Position numbers and translations under genes: made by a program
The notes under the pieces: generated by a model
What the model saw: the letters and a program-made list of their open reading frames with translations, nothing else
Told to the model about the DNA's origin: nothing
Databases searched by the model: none
Shown here: piece after piece, positions 1 through 6,238 of the stretch
Position numbering within the stretch: position 1 is the stretch's first letter
Layout: each line of letters begins with the position of its first letter
NCBI GenBank assembly: GCA_945898105.1
Contig: CAMDHL010000019.1
Coordinates: forward strand, 1-15,412
Reading direction: 5' to 3'
Origin: Comamonas sp. lk
Lineage (GTDB): Bacteria > Pseudomonadota > Gammaproteobacteria > Burkholderiales > Burkholderiaceae_C
DNA: 15,412 nt

Positions 1-717
1 CGCTTGCGGCCGTGGCGCGAGGCGGTGCCGCAGCGCCAGTTGGCCTGGGCGGTGCTGGCGATGATCGGCCTGCACAGCTTGCTGGAGTACCCGCTGTGGT
101 ACGGGCCTTTCCAGATCGCCACGCTGATGTGTGTGTGGGTTTTGTGGGCCTTTCCCGGGCAGGGCGTGGGAACAGAAATAGGAACAGGCGTAGGCCTTGG
201 GGCGGGCGGGCGCGGAGCTCAAGGCGCGAATACGGATGCGGGAAGGGACAGGCGCTTTGACAGGCTAGCTTGGCGCTCATCGCCAGCACAGGCAGACGGC
301 AGCCTGCAATGGACATGGCGGCTGGCCGCAGGAGCGCTGGCGCTGGTCTGTGCGGCGGCGAATTGGAATTACCGGGCCATGAGCCAACTGTATTTAAGCA
401 CCGAGCATCGGGCGCCGGAGTACCGGGAGCAGACTTTTAGCAAAGTGCACGGGGCCTGGTTTTTTGGGGGGCACGTGGATTTTGCAGAGCTTTCGATCAC
501 GCCGCTGGAGCCTTCGAACGCGCAGCACCTGATGGATTTGGCAGAGAAAACTCTGCATTTTTCACCCGAGGCCAAGGTGGTGGAAACTATTTTGAATGCG
601 GCGCTGTTGTTGCAACGCGCCGACAAAATCGCCATTTACGCGCCACGCTATGCCGAGGCTTTTCCCGAAGATTACGCCCGATGGCGACAAGCGCATGCAG
701 ATTTGGATTTGCCTTGA
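1..717 (+). CDS. PglL/Wzy-type O-oligosaccharyltransferase, C-terminal part (5' end outside window)
   Basis: The frame is open from the first base, so this is the 3' end of a longer gene. Visible first is a membrane segment containing HSLLEYPLWYGPF, a signature of the last membrane portion of PglL-like O-antigen ligases. A Gly-rich hydrophilic stretch follows (about residues 53–80), then another hydrophobic segment (about 105–120) and a soluble tail like the Wzy_C_2 domain (YRAMSQLYL, AEKTLHFSPEA). Family members sit in the inner membrane and transfer lipid-linked glycan to pilin or other periplasmic proteins; that role is inferred here from family. The stop is TGA at 715–717. The Gly-rich insert looks like a local low-complexity expansion. 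Lipopolysaccharide O-antigen ligase is the alternative reading, but the tail favours the protein-glycosylating branch. Confidence 0.8.
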   Translation, partial: RLRPWREAVPQRQLAWAVLAMIGLHSLLEYPLWYGPFQIATLMCVWVLWAFPGQGVGTEIGTGVGLGAGGRGAQGANTDAGRDRRFDRLAWRSSPAQADGSLQWTWRLAAGALALVCAAANWNYRAMSQLYLSTEHRAPEYREQTFSKVHGAWFFGGHVDFAELSITPLEPSNAQHLMDLAEKTLHFSPEAKVVETILNAALLLQRADKIAIYAPRYAEAFPEDYARWRQAHADLDLP

Positions 718-763
718 TGCGGATATGCGACATGGCGCAGGGCGCAAATGCAGGCGTTTACGG

Positions 764-791
764 TTGCAGCGGATGGGAAGTGTCATAAAAT
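764..791 (+). promoter_or_regulatory. Candidate sigma70 promoter of the outer-membrane protein gene
   Basis: TTGCAG (764–769) and TAAAAT (786–791) are separated by 16 bp and lie 33 bp before the ATG at 825. Both hexamers are close to consensus and the position suits a short untranslated leader. The same stretch overlaps a Pho-box-like pair of TGTC half-sites (781–797). Judged by eye only. Confidence 0.4.
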
Positions 792-824
792 TTGTCTAAT
801 TTGCAACTAAGGAGAATTAAATTT

Positions 825-1553
825 ATGGCACATAGCTCTGATACCCAATTGCGCACCCGCAACGCGCTCCGCTTGTCTTTGACCGCGGTGACGCTTTTCG
901 CCAGCTTGAGCGCCCAAGCGCAATTAGCCGGCCCAAGCCAGGATGTGTATTTGGGAGTTGGCGCCCTGAGTATTGCAACGATCGGGTATGCCCGGCCGAT
1001 AAATAGTAATTTTGGGCTGCGCGCGGAGTACGGTGGCTGGGCCACTATTTCGCGCGACGACACTAGCAGCGGCACAGCTGCTACTGGCACTATCAAGGCC
1101 AACCGCGGCGGCCTGTTTGCGGATTGGTTTCCTTTTCAAAATGGATTGCGCCTGGTCGGCGGTGTGACCCTTAACGATATACGTCTGGACCTGAGCACTA
1201 AGGGCGGGAGCGACGACAAATTTACCGTGGGCGAAAAAAGCGTTAGCCTGAATGGCGAGACATTTAGTGCCGCGGTGACTTTTCCAACCACCACGCCTTA
1301 TTTCGGCCTGGGCTATGGACACCATCAAAGCAAGGACCGCGGAATTGGCTTCTATGCGGATGTGGGCGTTATGGTGGGACGCTTTGACTCCAAAATCACT
1401 ACGTCTGTTTTAAACAAGCCAATTACAAGTAACGGAACTACCGTAACTATCACGCAGGCAGATATTGATACCAAAACGCAGTCCATGCGGGATTCGTTGT
1501 CTAGCGCGAATTTCCTGCCTAGTGTGTCAATAGGCCTGGTGTACCGCTACTGA
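825..1553 (+). CDS. Outer-membrane beta-barrel protein of unknown function
   Basis: The ATG at 825 was chosen because GGAGAA (811–816) lies 8 bp upstream; a TTG at 792 in the same frame has no such site. The 242-residue product begins with a long signal peptide (basic n-region, hydrophobic core LSLTAVTLFASL, cleavage probably after SAQA near residue 32). The mature part is made of alternating polar/aromatic strands (YLGVGALSIATIGYA, FGLRAEYGGW, GLFADWFPF, TPYFGLGYGH, GFYADVGVMVGRF). It ends in GLVYRY, a terminal aromatic residue typical of substrates of the BAM assembly machine. This supports an outer-membrane barrel of roughly 8 strands; no transport or binding role can be read. The segment coding for about residues 185–225 is clearly more AT-rich than its neighbours and rich in Thr, Ser and Asn, as in surface loops. 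An OmpW-like or opacity-like protein is possible. Confidence 0.75.
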   Translation: MAHSSDTQLRTRNALRLSLTAVTLFASLSAQAQLAGPSQDVYLGVGALSIATIGYARPINSNFGLRAEYGGWATISRDDTSSGTAATGTIKANRGGLFADWFPFQNGLRLVGGVTLNDIRLDLSTKGGSDDKFTVGEKSVSLNGETFSAAVTFPTTTPYFGLGYGHHQSKDRGIGFYADVGVMVGRFDSKITTSVLNKPITSNGTTVTITQADIDTKTQSMRDSLSSANFLPSVSIGLVYRY

Positions 1554-1565
1554 GCGTTCGATATG

Positions 1566-1592
1566 GCCCGAGGCGCACTACGCGCTTTGGGC
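1566..1592 (+). terminator. Hairpin downstream of the outer-membrane protein gene
   Basis: GCCCGAGGCGC (1566–1576) can pair with GCGCTTTGGGC (1582–1592) as an 11-bp stem with two G·U pairs and a 5-nt loop, 13 bp after the stop codon. No T-run follows directly; the next TTTT is at 1617–1620, after a short CCGC/GCGG repeat. The position suits transcription termination or 3'-end protection, but it is not a canonical intrinsic terminator. The rest of 1554–1842 shows no convincing gene. Confidence 0.4.
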
Positions 1593-1804
1593 AATGCCGC
1601 CTGGCTCGGTCTGCGGTTTTAAGCTTTCCCGCAGGCTGATAAGCCCATTCAAATGCGGGCAAGAGCACGAACGCGCATAGGCTGACGAGTAAGGGTGTTT
1701 TCATGCGCGAGTCTTATCGCGCCATCAAGCTAGCCCAGGGCGCATAACGGGCTATTTGGCTTGCAATCGCATGCTGTAACTGCACTCATTTAACTTGCGC
1801 AAGC

Positions 1805-1842
1805 TGGCGCGCAGTTACGCGTTTTTGCTAGCAGACGCGCCA
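1805..1842 (-). terminator. Weak hairpin candidate after moaC
   Basis: On the minus strand, TGGCGCG (1842–1836) begins immediately after the moaC stop codon and can pair with CGCGCCA (1811–1805) across a 24-nt loop. The loop contains AAAAA on this strand, and no U-run follows the stem. The large loop makes this a weak terminator; it may only mark the 3' end of the moaC transcript. Confidence 0.25.
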
Positions 1843-2337
1843 TTAACGGTTAACAAAACTCCCACTCTTGCCCCCATGCTTTTCCAAAAGGGTTATGCCT
1901 TGCATCACCATCCCCCTATCTATGGCTTTGCACATGTCATAGATGGTGAGCAGCGCCACTTGCACAGCGGTCAGTGCTTCCATCTCCACGCCGGTGGGGC
2001 CCACGGTTTCAACAGTGGCGGTGCATTGCACGCCATCGTGCGGCTGGGCAGCGCCGTCGGCACGCAAGATGTCTAATTCAATAGCCACCCGGGTCAAGGC
2101 CAGCGGGTGGCACAGGGGGATTAGCTCGCTGGTTTTCTTGGCTGCCATGATGGCGGCCACGCGGGCGATGCCCAGTACGTCGCCTTTTTTGGCGCTACCG
2201 CTTTCAATTAGCGCGCGGGTGGCAGGCAACATGTGAATGCAGCCCGTGGCGACGGCGATACGGTGGGTACTGGCTTTGTCTGCCACATCGACCATATGGG
2301 CCTGACCGGCGGCGTCAAAATGTGTGAGTGAATTCAT
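1843..2337 (-). CDS. moaC: Cyclic pyranopterin monophosphate synthase MoaC
   Basis: MoaC converts the MoaA product (3',8-cyclo-7,8-dihydro-GTP) into cyclic pyranopterin monophosphate in molybdenum-cofactor synthesis, in the cytoplasm. The 164-residue product has the usual full family length. It starts with LTHFD and MVDVADK (about 4–21), then [13 protein letters not shown] (67–79, with the conserved Lys and His), GVEMEAL (116–122) and YDMCKAID (133–140), whose Asp134 and Lys137 match the catalytic pair known in E. coli MoaC. The C-terminus GGKSGSF is also typical. The ATG at 2337 has no strong Shine–Dalgarno. No other molybdopterin genes are present, so it stands alone here. It diverges from the bepA-like gene, with a perfect inverted repeat between them. 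Confidence 0.96.
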   Translation of the reverse strand: MNSLTHFDAAGQAHMVDVADKASTHRIAVATGCIHMLPATRALIESGSAKKGDVLGIARVAAIMAAKKTSELIPLCHPLALTRVAIELDILRADGAAQPHDGVQCTATVETVGPTGVEMEALTAVQVALLTIYDMCKAIDRGMVMQGITLLEKHGGKSGSFVNR

Positions 2338-2345
2338 AAGTTGTC

Positions 2346-2382
2346 CAAATCTGCGCTTTAGGCGCCTCTACCGGCAGATTTG
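2346..2382. repeat. Perfect 9-bp inverted repeat between moaC and the bepA-like gene
   Basis: CAAATCTGC (2346–2354) and GCAGATTTG (2374–2382) are exact reverse complements separated by 19 bp, which themselves contain the palindrome AGGCGCCT (2360–2367). The repeat starts 8 bp upstream of the moaC ATG and precedes all plausible starts of the protease gene. It could be an operator for a dimeric regulator of both genes or an RNA hairpin in either leader. No matching regulator is recognised. Confidence 0.5.
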
Positions 2383-2415
2383 CCAATGAAATTTCAAGGC
2401 ATTTACCGGGCGTTC

Positions 2416-4059
2416 ATGGTTCCCGTGCATCATACGGGGATGAGATCTCCCTTTCTCCGGCGCAGCAGCGCGGGCTCCCCGTTTCGCGTGTCCTTGCTCA
2501 CAGGCCTGCTGATTGCAACTGGCACGCCCGCGTTTGCACCGGCGCAGGTCAATGCACCTGAAAGAACGCCGTCGCCACTGTTTAGCAAAGCCTTGCCCGA
2601 CTTGGGTGATGAAACGGACTTATCCATCGCGGCGGAACGGCGCTTGGGCGACTCGATTGTGCGCAGCCTTTACCGCGACCCAGATTATCTGGATGACCCG
2701 ATACTCACCGACTATGTGCAAAGTATCTGGCAGCCTTTGCTACGTTCGGCGCGCGCGCGGGGCGATTTGCGCCCCGACATGGACGAGGTGTTCGCCTGGG
2801 AAATACTGATTTCCAAAGAGCGCGATGTCAATGCATTTGCGCTGCCCGGCGGGTATTTCGGCCTGTATCTGGGTTTGGTGGGCATGGTCAATACCCGCGA
2901 TGAACTGGCCTCGGTACTAGGCCATGAAATAAGCCATGTCACACAGCGCCATATCGCCCGCAGAATGAGTAAAGAAAGCGCGCAAACGCCCTGGGTGATC
3001 GGCGGGATGATTTTGGGCTTGTTGGCTGCCAGCAAAAGCAATAACTACAACGCAGCCAATGCCACCATCATGGGCAGCCAAGCCATCGCCATTCAAAATA
3101 GTCTGAATTATTCGCGCGACATGGAGCGCGAAGCCGATCGCACCGGCTTTGGGCTGACGACCGAGGCCGGCTTTGAAGCACAGGGTTTTGTCGCCATGTT
3201 CGAGAAGTTGCAACAAGCCGGCCGCAACAACGACAGCGGAGGCTTTCCCTATTTGCGCAGCCACCCGCTGACCACGGAACGCATTGCGGACATGCAAGGC
3301 CGCATCGGCATGCAAGCGGCCGCTCCATTGCCAGCATATGCGGATTGGCAAGCGCTACTGATGGCTGCGCGCGCGCGGGTGCTGTCCAACAGCGGGGTGG
3401 ACGCTTTGCGGCTTTGGCAGGCCGACGTACAGCCCGAGGCGCTGGCCGGCAAAAGCCCCGCCCAGCAGGCCGCCGCTTTGTATGGCGCGGCGCTGGCGGC
3501 GATCAGGATGCGCGCGCTGGAGCCCGCCAAGGCCCTGGTGGAACGACTTGCCGCCGTCGCCGGAGCGCCGCCGCTGGTAGATCGCTTGGCTCGGCTATTG
3601 CGCGCTGACATTGCCCTGGCCACGGAAGATCTGGCTGGCGCTGCCAATGCAATGGCCGCGCAGGTACGCCCTGCATTGCCTAATGAAGTGGTCTTGGACC
3701 GCGCGGAGCTGCTGCTACGCGCCCAGCTGCAGACCGATAGCGGGCAAGCGGGGCAGGCGGCGAGGGATTTGTACCGATGGGTGCTTGCGCATCCGCGCGA
3801 CTTCAACGCTTGGCGCAGCCTGGGCCGGGCCTATGAGGTGCAAGGCCGTTCGATTGCCGCGATTCGGGCGCTGGCCCAAGCCGATGGCTTACAACACGAT
3901 TGGTCGGCTGCTTTGGCCCGCCTGCGCGCAGCGCAGGACCTGGTGCGCAAAGGCCAATGGGGCAGCCAGGGGCCCGACTACATCGAGGCCACCATCGTGG
4001 ACACCCGAGCCCGCGAAATAGTGCAGATGATGCGCGAACAAGCCGCGCAGCAACGCTGA
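2416..4059 (+). CDS. bepA: M48-family periplasmic metalloprotease with C-terminal TPR-like region (BepA/YfgC type)
   Basis: Family members are periplasmic zinc proteases and chaperones that oversee outer-membrane assembly (LptD and BAM quality control in E. coli). Numbering from the ATG at 2416, the product has 547 residues: a signal peptide (core VSLLTGLLIATG, cleavage near TPAFA), then the protease domain with NAFALPGGYFGLYLGLV, the zinc motif HEISH (His170, Glu171, His174), third ligand Glu239 in MEREAD, and RSHPLTTERIADM, whose His283 matches the extra active-site His of BepA. The C-terminal 230 residues are helical and Ala/Leu-rich, ending in TPR-like helices (AWRSLGRAYEVQGR). The start is uncertain: 2416 has CGGG 5 bp upstream, while ATGs at 2386 and 2440 also give a signal peptide. 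It is somewhat longer than E. coli BepA (487 residues). The stop lies 3 bp from that of the convergent terC-like gene. Confidence 0.9.
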   Translation: MVPVHHTGMRSPFLRRSSAGSPFRVSLLTGLLIATGTPAFAPAQVNAPERTPSPLFSKALPDLGDETDLSIAAERRLGDSIVRSLYRDPDYLDDPILTDYVQSIWQPLLRSARARGDLRPDMDEVFAWEILISKERDVNAFALPGGYFGLYLGLVGMVNTRDELASVLGHEISHVTQRHIARRMSKESAQTPWVIGGMILGLLAASKSNNYNAANATIMGSQAIAIQNSLNYSRDMEREADRTGFGLTTEAGFEAQGFVAMFEKLQQAGRNNDSGGFPYLRSHPLTTERIADMQGRIGMQAAAPLPAYADWQALLMAARARVLSNSGVDALRLWQADVQPEALAGKSPAQQAAALYGAALAAIRMRALEPAKALVERLAAVAGAPPLVDRLARLLRADIALATEDLAGAANAMAAQVRPALPNEVVLDRAELLLRAQLQTDSGQAGQAARDLYRWVLAHPRDFNAWRSLGRAYEVQGRSIAAIRALAQADGLQHDWSAALARLRAAQDLVRKGQWGSQGPDYIEATIVDTRAREIVQMMREQAAQQR

Positions 4060-4062
4060 GAT

Positions 4063-4773
4063 TTAAGCCGGATCGGCCAACTGCGTGGCGCGGCGCTGGC
4101 TGCGCCAGCCGGCCAGCAACACGCCGGCGGTGATCGCCGCATACAGGCCCCAACGCGCCAGTTGCTGCTGCTCATTCATAGCCCCTTTAGCAGCACCGAA
4201 AAATTCTTGCAACCAGGGCTCGTTGGCGATCATTTGCGCGGCGGTCAAAGCCAGCACAGCGGCGCCAACGCCAATGATCCAAGGGAATCGCTCGACCAGT
4301 CGCAGCACCACGGAACTGCCAAAAACTACGATAGGCACGCTGATCAGCAAACCGATCACCACCAGATCCATCGCGCCATGGGCCGCGCCCGCAACACCAA
4401 GCACGTTGTCTATGCCCATCAGCGCATCGGCGACGATGATCGTCTTCATCGCACCCCAAAAAGTATTTGCGCCACCTTCTTCGTGGCCCCCGTCGCCTTG
4501 ATCAGCTAACAACTTGTACGCCACCCAGACCAGCCCGACGCCACCAACCAGCATCAGGCCCGGTATTTGCAAAAGCCAGACCACGCCCAATGTCATCACC
4601 GTGCGCACACCGATGGCGCCTGCCGTGCCCCAGAGAATGGTTTTCTTACGCAAGTGCTCGGGCACGTTGCGAGCGGCTAGGGCGATCACGATGGCGTTAT
4701 CACCAGCCAGTACGAGGTCGATCAGGATAATGGCAAGCAGCGCTGACCACCAAGCATTTGAAAATAATTCCAC
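4063..4773 (-). CDS. TerC/YjbE-family integral membrane protein, probable manganese (or other metal) exporter
   Basis: The 236-residue protein begins at GTG 4773 (MELFSNAWW), with AGGA 9 bp upstream. The open frame continues to 4971, but that part is the riboswitch leader, not protein. It has about seven hydrophobic segments in two halves, each with the family's acidic signature: DLVLAGDNAIVIALAARN (Asp19, Asp25, Asn26) and DALMGIDNVLGVAGAA (Asp116, Asp122, Asn123). A His/Glu/Gly-rich loop (DQGDGGHEEGG, 91–101) lies between the halves. TerC-family members are inner-membrane proteins tied to Mn2+ export or tellurite resistance, and some are thought to load metal onto secreted proteins. Manganese is favoured here because of the yybP-ykoY leader upstream. 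The gene converges on the bepA-like gene with 3 bp between stop codons. Confidence 0.92.
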   Translation of the reverse strand: MELFSNAWWSALLAIILIDLVLAGDNAIVIALAARNVPEHLRKKTILWGTAGAIGVRTVMTLGVVWLLQIPGLMLVGGVGLVWVAYKLLADQGDGGHEEGGANTFWGAMKTIIVADALMGIDNVLGVAGAAHGAMDLVVIGLLISVPIVVFGSSVVLRLVERFPWIIGVGAAVLALTAAQMIANEPWLQEFFGAAKGAMNEQQQLARWGLYAAITAGVLLAGWRSQRRATQLADPA

Positions 4774-4834
4774 GGTTTGGATTCCTGTAAAGAGGCCCGG
4801 GGGCGGGCACGTTGACACCTGTCGGGCGGGTACA

Positions 4835-4962
4835 GCGAAAGCCATACACGCACGGCGAAGGTCTTGCCCGATGGCGCAGCGCACAAGACGCAGGCATCTG
4901 TGGGGCCGGGACAGCAAGTGTCCGTATTGACGACCCGACAACGGGGGGCTACTCCCCTTCAA
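4835..4962 (-). promoter_or_regulatory. yybP-ykoY manganese riboswitch in the leader of the TerC-family gene
   Basis: On the minus strand the leader opens with GAAGGGGAGTAGCC (from 4960), the invariant 5' part of this class. It continues with TCGTCAATACGGAC, resembling the conserved GTCAACATAC element, a GGACA–TGTCC stem, and GGGCAAGACCTTCGCCG (about 4869–4853), which carries the conserved CAAGACCTT loop. Order and spacing fit the class, known upstream of TerC-family genes such as E. coli alx and in L. lactis, where Mn2+ binding raises expression. Outer limits are approximate. The stretch from about 4834 to 4774 would be the expression platform ahead of AGGA and the GTG start; I could not settle which fold hides the ribosome site. 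A TAGAAT −10-like hexamer (4975–4970) lies just upstream. Confidence 0.88.
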
Positions 4963-4983
4963 CTTTTCCATTCTATAAAAGTT

Positions 4984-5016
4984 GGGCCTAGCCCCAAAAG
5001 CGGTAGGGGCAAGCCC
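4984..5016. repeat. Imperfect GC-rich hairpin between the divergent TerC-family and DUF3717 genes
   Basis: GGGC/GCCC (4984–4987 with 5013–5016) and GCCCC/GGGGC (4991–4995 with 5006–5010) form a two-part stem with a small internal loop (CTA against AA) and the apical loop AAAAGCGGTA. It lies just upstream of the −10-like element of the TerC leader on the minus strand, and about 75 bp before the DUF3717 gene on the plus strand. No T-run follows on either side. It could insulate the two divergent transcripts or act as a binding site; the role is unknown. Confidence 0.4.
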
Positions 5017-5088
5017 TGACTAATGCGTTTTCGCCGGTGCAGCTATCATCGCGCCTCTTCTCTCCACGCCTCATCTCTCCAAACCCCC

Positions 5089-5601
5089 ATGGCAGGCATA
5101 CACATCACCGACATTGAATCGGCCATCAATTATTGGCGCGGCAAAAGCCCTTCGCCTGATGGCGTGTCCCTGCCCGGCCCCACGCGTGCGTTAGCGGAAA
5201 TTTATGCGCTGCTGATTTATTACGGCGAGACAGAAGCGGACGAACGCAGCATGCCGCGCGGCGCACACGAGGCCTGGCTAGCCTGGTATACCAGCACGCC
5301 GGATACGCCTTGCATTGCCATTTGCTCCACCAGCCAGGGCGATGAAACCTGCAAAGGCTGTGGGCGCAGTTTTTCGGAAGTGCAGTTGTGGCCGCAAATG
5401 AGCCCGGCAGAAAAACGCGCTACCTGGCGGCGCATCACACTCGATGGCAGCGCCTGGCGTTTTAATAGATATGCAGAGCGCGCCGCCGAAGGTGCGCGGC
5501 CTGCAACTGCAGATGCTCATGGGACCGCAATGGGTACACAGGACGCGCAAGCAAGGACTGCCCCCAGCGCCGGCGCACCCCACAGCGCAGCCTCTGCATA
5601 A
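5089..5601 (+). CDS. DUF3717–DUF1289 two-domain protein of unknown function
   Basis: The 170-residue product starts at ATG 5089, where the conserved part begins (MAGIHITDIESAINYWR). An in-frame ATG at 5023 would add 22 residues unlike the family. The DUF3717-like region spans residues 1–70 (HITDIESAINYWR, ALAEIYALLIYYGE). The DUF1289-like region follows at about 74–120, with TPCIAICSTSQGDETCKGCGR: a CxxxC…CxxC cysteine set that could bind a metal, then LWPQMSPAEKRATWRRI. The last 45 residues are Ala/Gly/Pro-rich and probably disordered. A small cytoplasmic protein is likely; nothing is known of its activity. It lies 46 bp upstream of nudJ and may share its transcript. There is no Shine–Dalgarno before 5089; a TATCAT −10-like hexamer lies at 5044–5049. 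Confidence 0.8.
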   Translation: MAGIHITDIESAINYWRGKSPSPDGVSLPGPTRALAEIYALLIYYGETEADERSMPRGAHEAWLAWYTSTPDTPCIAICSTSQGDETCKGCGRSFSEVQLWPQMSPAEKRATWRRITLDGSAWRFNRYAERAAEGARPATADAHGTAMGTQDAQARTAPSAGAPHSAASA

Positions 5602-5647
5602 AAAGCCGCTGGCGCATCCACAGCACCCCGCGTTTTCGCATAGCACT

Positions 5648-6157
5648 ATGGCCGATTTGCGCTACAAACCCTCCACAACGGTGGCCGCCATCATCGAACG
5701 CGATGGCCTGTTTTTGCTGGTCGAAGAAGAAACACCAGAAGGCCTTCGCCTGAACAACCCGGCAGGCCATCTGGATGCCAGCGAGTCCTTGGTGCAAGCC
5801 TGTGCGCGCGAAACGCTGGAAGAAACCGCATTTGAATTTGCGCCCCGGGCGCTGGTGGGCATTTACCTGGCCCGCGTGCAGTTTCCCGAAAGCCCGGCGC
5901 GGCCCAGCGGGTCTGATATTAGCTACCTGCGCTTTGCGTTTTGTGGAGACTTGGGTGCCTTTGACGCGCATCGAACACTGGACACCGGCATTGTGCGCAC
6001 GCTGTGGTTGACACCAGAAGAAGTACGCGCCAGCGCAGCGCATCACCGCAGCCCGCTGGTCTTGCAATGCATTGAGGACTACCTGACTGGGCAGCGCTAC
6101 CCCTTGGGCGTCTTGCACACCCACGCTGGCGTGTACGACCAGCAGCAGCGCACTTAA
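5648..6157 (+). CDS. nudJ: Nudix hydrolase NudJ (nucleoside/thiamine phosphate phosphatase family)
   Basis: In E. coli, NudJ hydrolyses nucleoside tri- and diphosphates and hydroxymethylpyrimidine pyrophosphate. The 169-residue product here starts at ATG 5648, matching the family start (YKPSTTVAAIIERDGLFLLVEE). The open frame upstream, back to 5444, overlaps the preceding gene and is not family-like. The Nudix box runs GHLDASE-(7 residues)-RETLEETAF (about 40–62); the REx2EE core is intact, but the usual Gly near the end of the box is Ala, and the hydrophobic position after RE is Thr. The tail HHRSPLVLQCIEDYLTGQRYPL matches the RSPLV…GQRYPL ending of E. coli NudJ. It sits just before mnmA, as in enterobacteria. 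A short AAAGC/GCTTT stem overlaps its stop codon (6157–6169), followed by GTTT, a very weak terminator candidate. Confidence 0.9.
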   Translation: MADLRYKPSTTVAAIIERDGLFLLVEEETPEGLRLNNPAGHLDASESLVQACARETLEETAFEFAPRALVGIYLARVQFPESPARPSGSDISYLRFAFCGDLGAFDAHRTLDTGIVRTLWLTPEEVRASAAHHRSPLVLQCIEDYLTGQRYPLGVLHTHAGVYDQQQRT

Positions 6158-6226
6158 AAGCGCGGCTTTGTTTGCTCGACTAGCGAAAGGCCAGCGCATA
6201 CGCCGAGCCCTAGGCGGGTGCAGCCC

Positions 6227-6232
6227 TAAAAT
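6227..6232 (+). promoter_or_regulatory. −10-like hexamer placing a transcript start at or next to the mnmA ATG
   Basis: TAAAAT lies exactly 6 bp before the ATG at 6239, so a sigma70 transcript would begin at about the first base of the start codon and be leaderless. No good −35 hexamer is seen 15–18 bp upstream, and no Shine–Dalgarno precedes mnmA. Transcription from the nudJ side is an alternative. Confidence 0.35.
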
Positions 6233-6238
6233 CTGGCC

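Noticed and set aside
1795..2076. Plus-strand 93-codon frame with His-rich sequence
   Set aside because: It is mostly opposite moaC, whose motifs are unmistakable; the His residues are a frame effect.
4774..4971. N-terminal extension of the TerC-family protein from ATG 4971
   Set aside because: It reads through the riboswitch leader, gives a non-membrane Arg/Pro/Cys-rich sequence unlike the family, and GTG 4773 has a proper Shine–Dalgarno and a family-like start.
5023..5088. ATG 5023 as the start of the DUF3717–DUF1289 protein
   Set aside because: It adds an Arg/Ser/His-rich stretch before the conserved MAGIHITDIE start and has no ribosome site.
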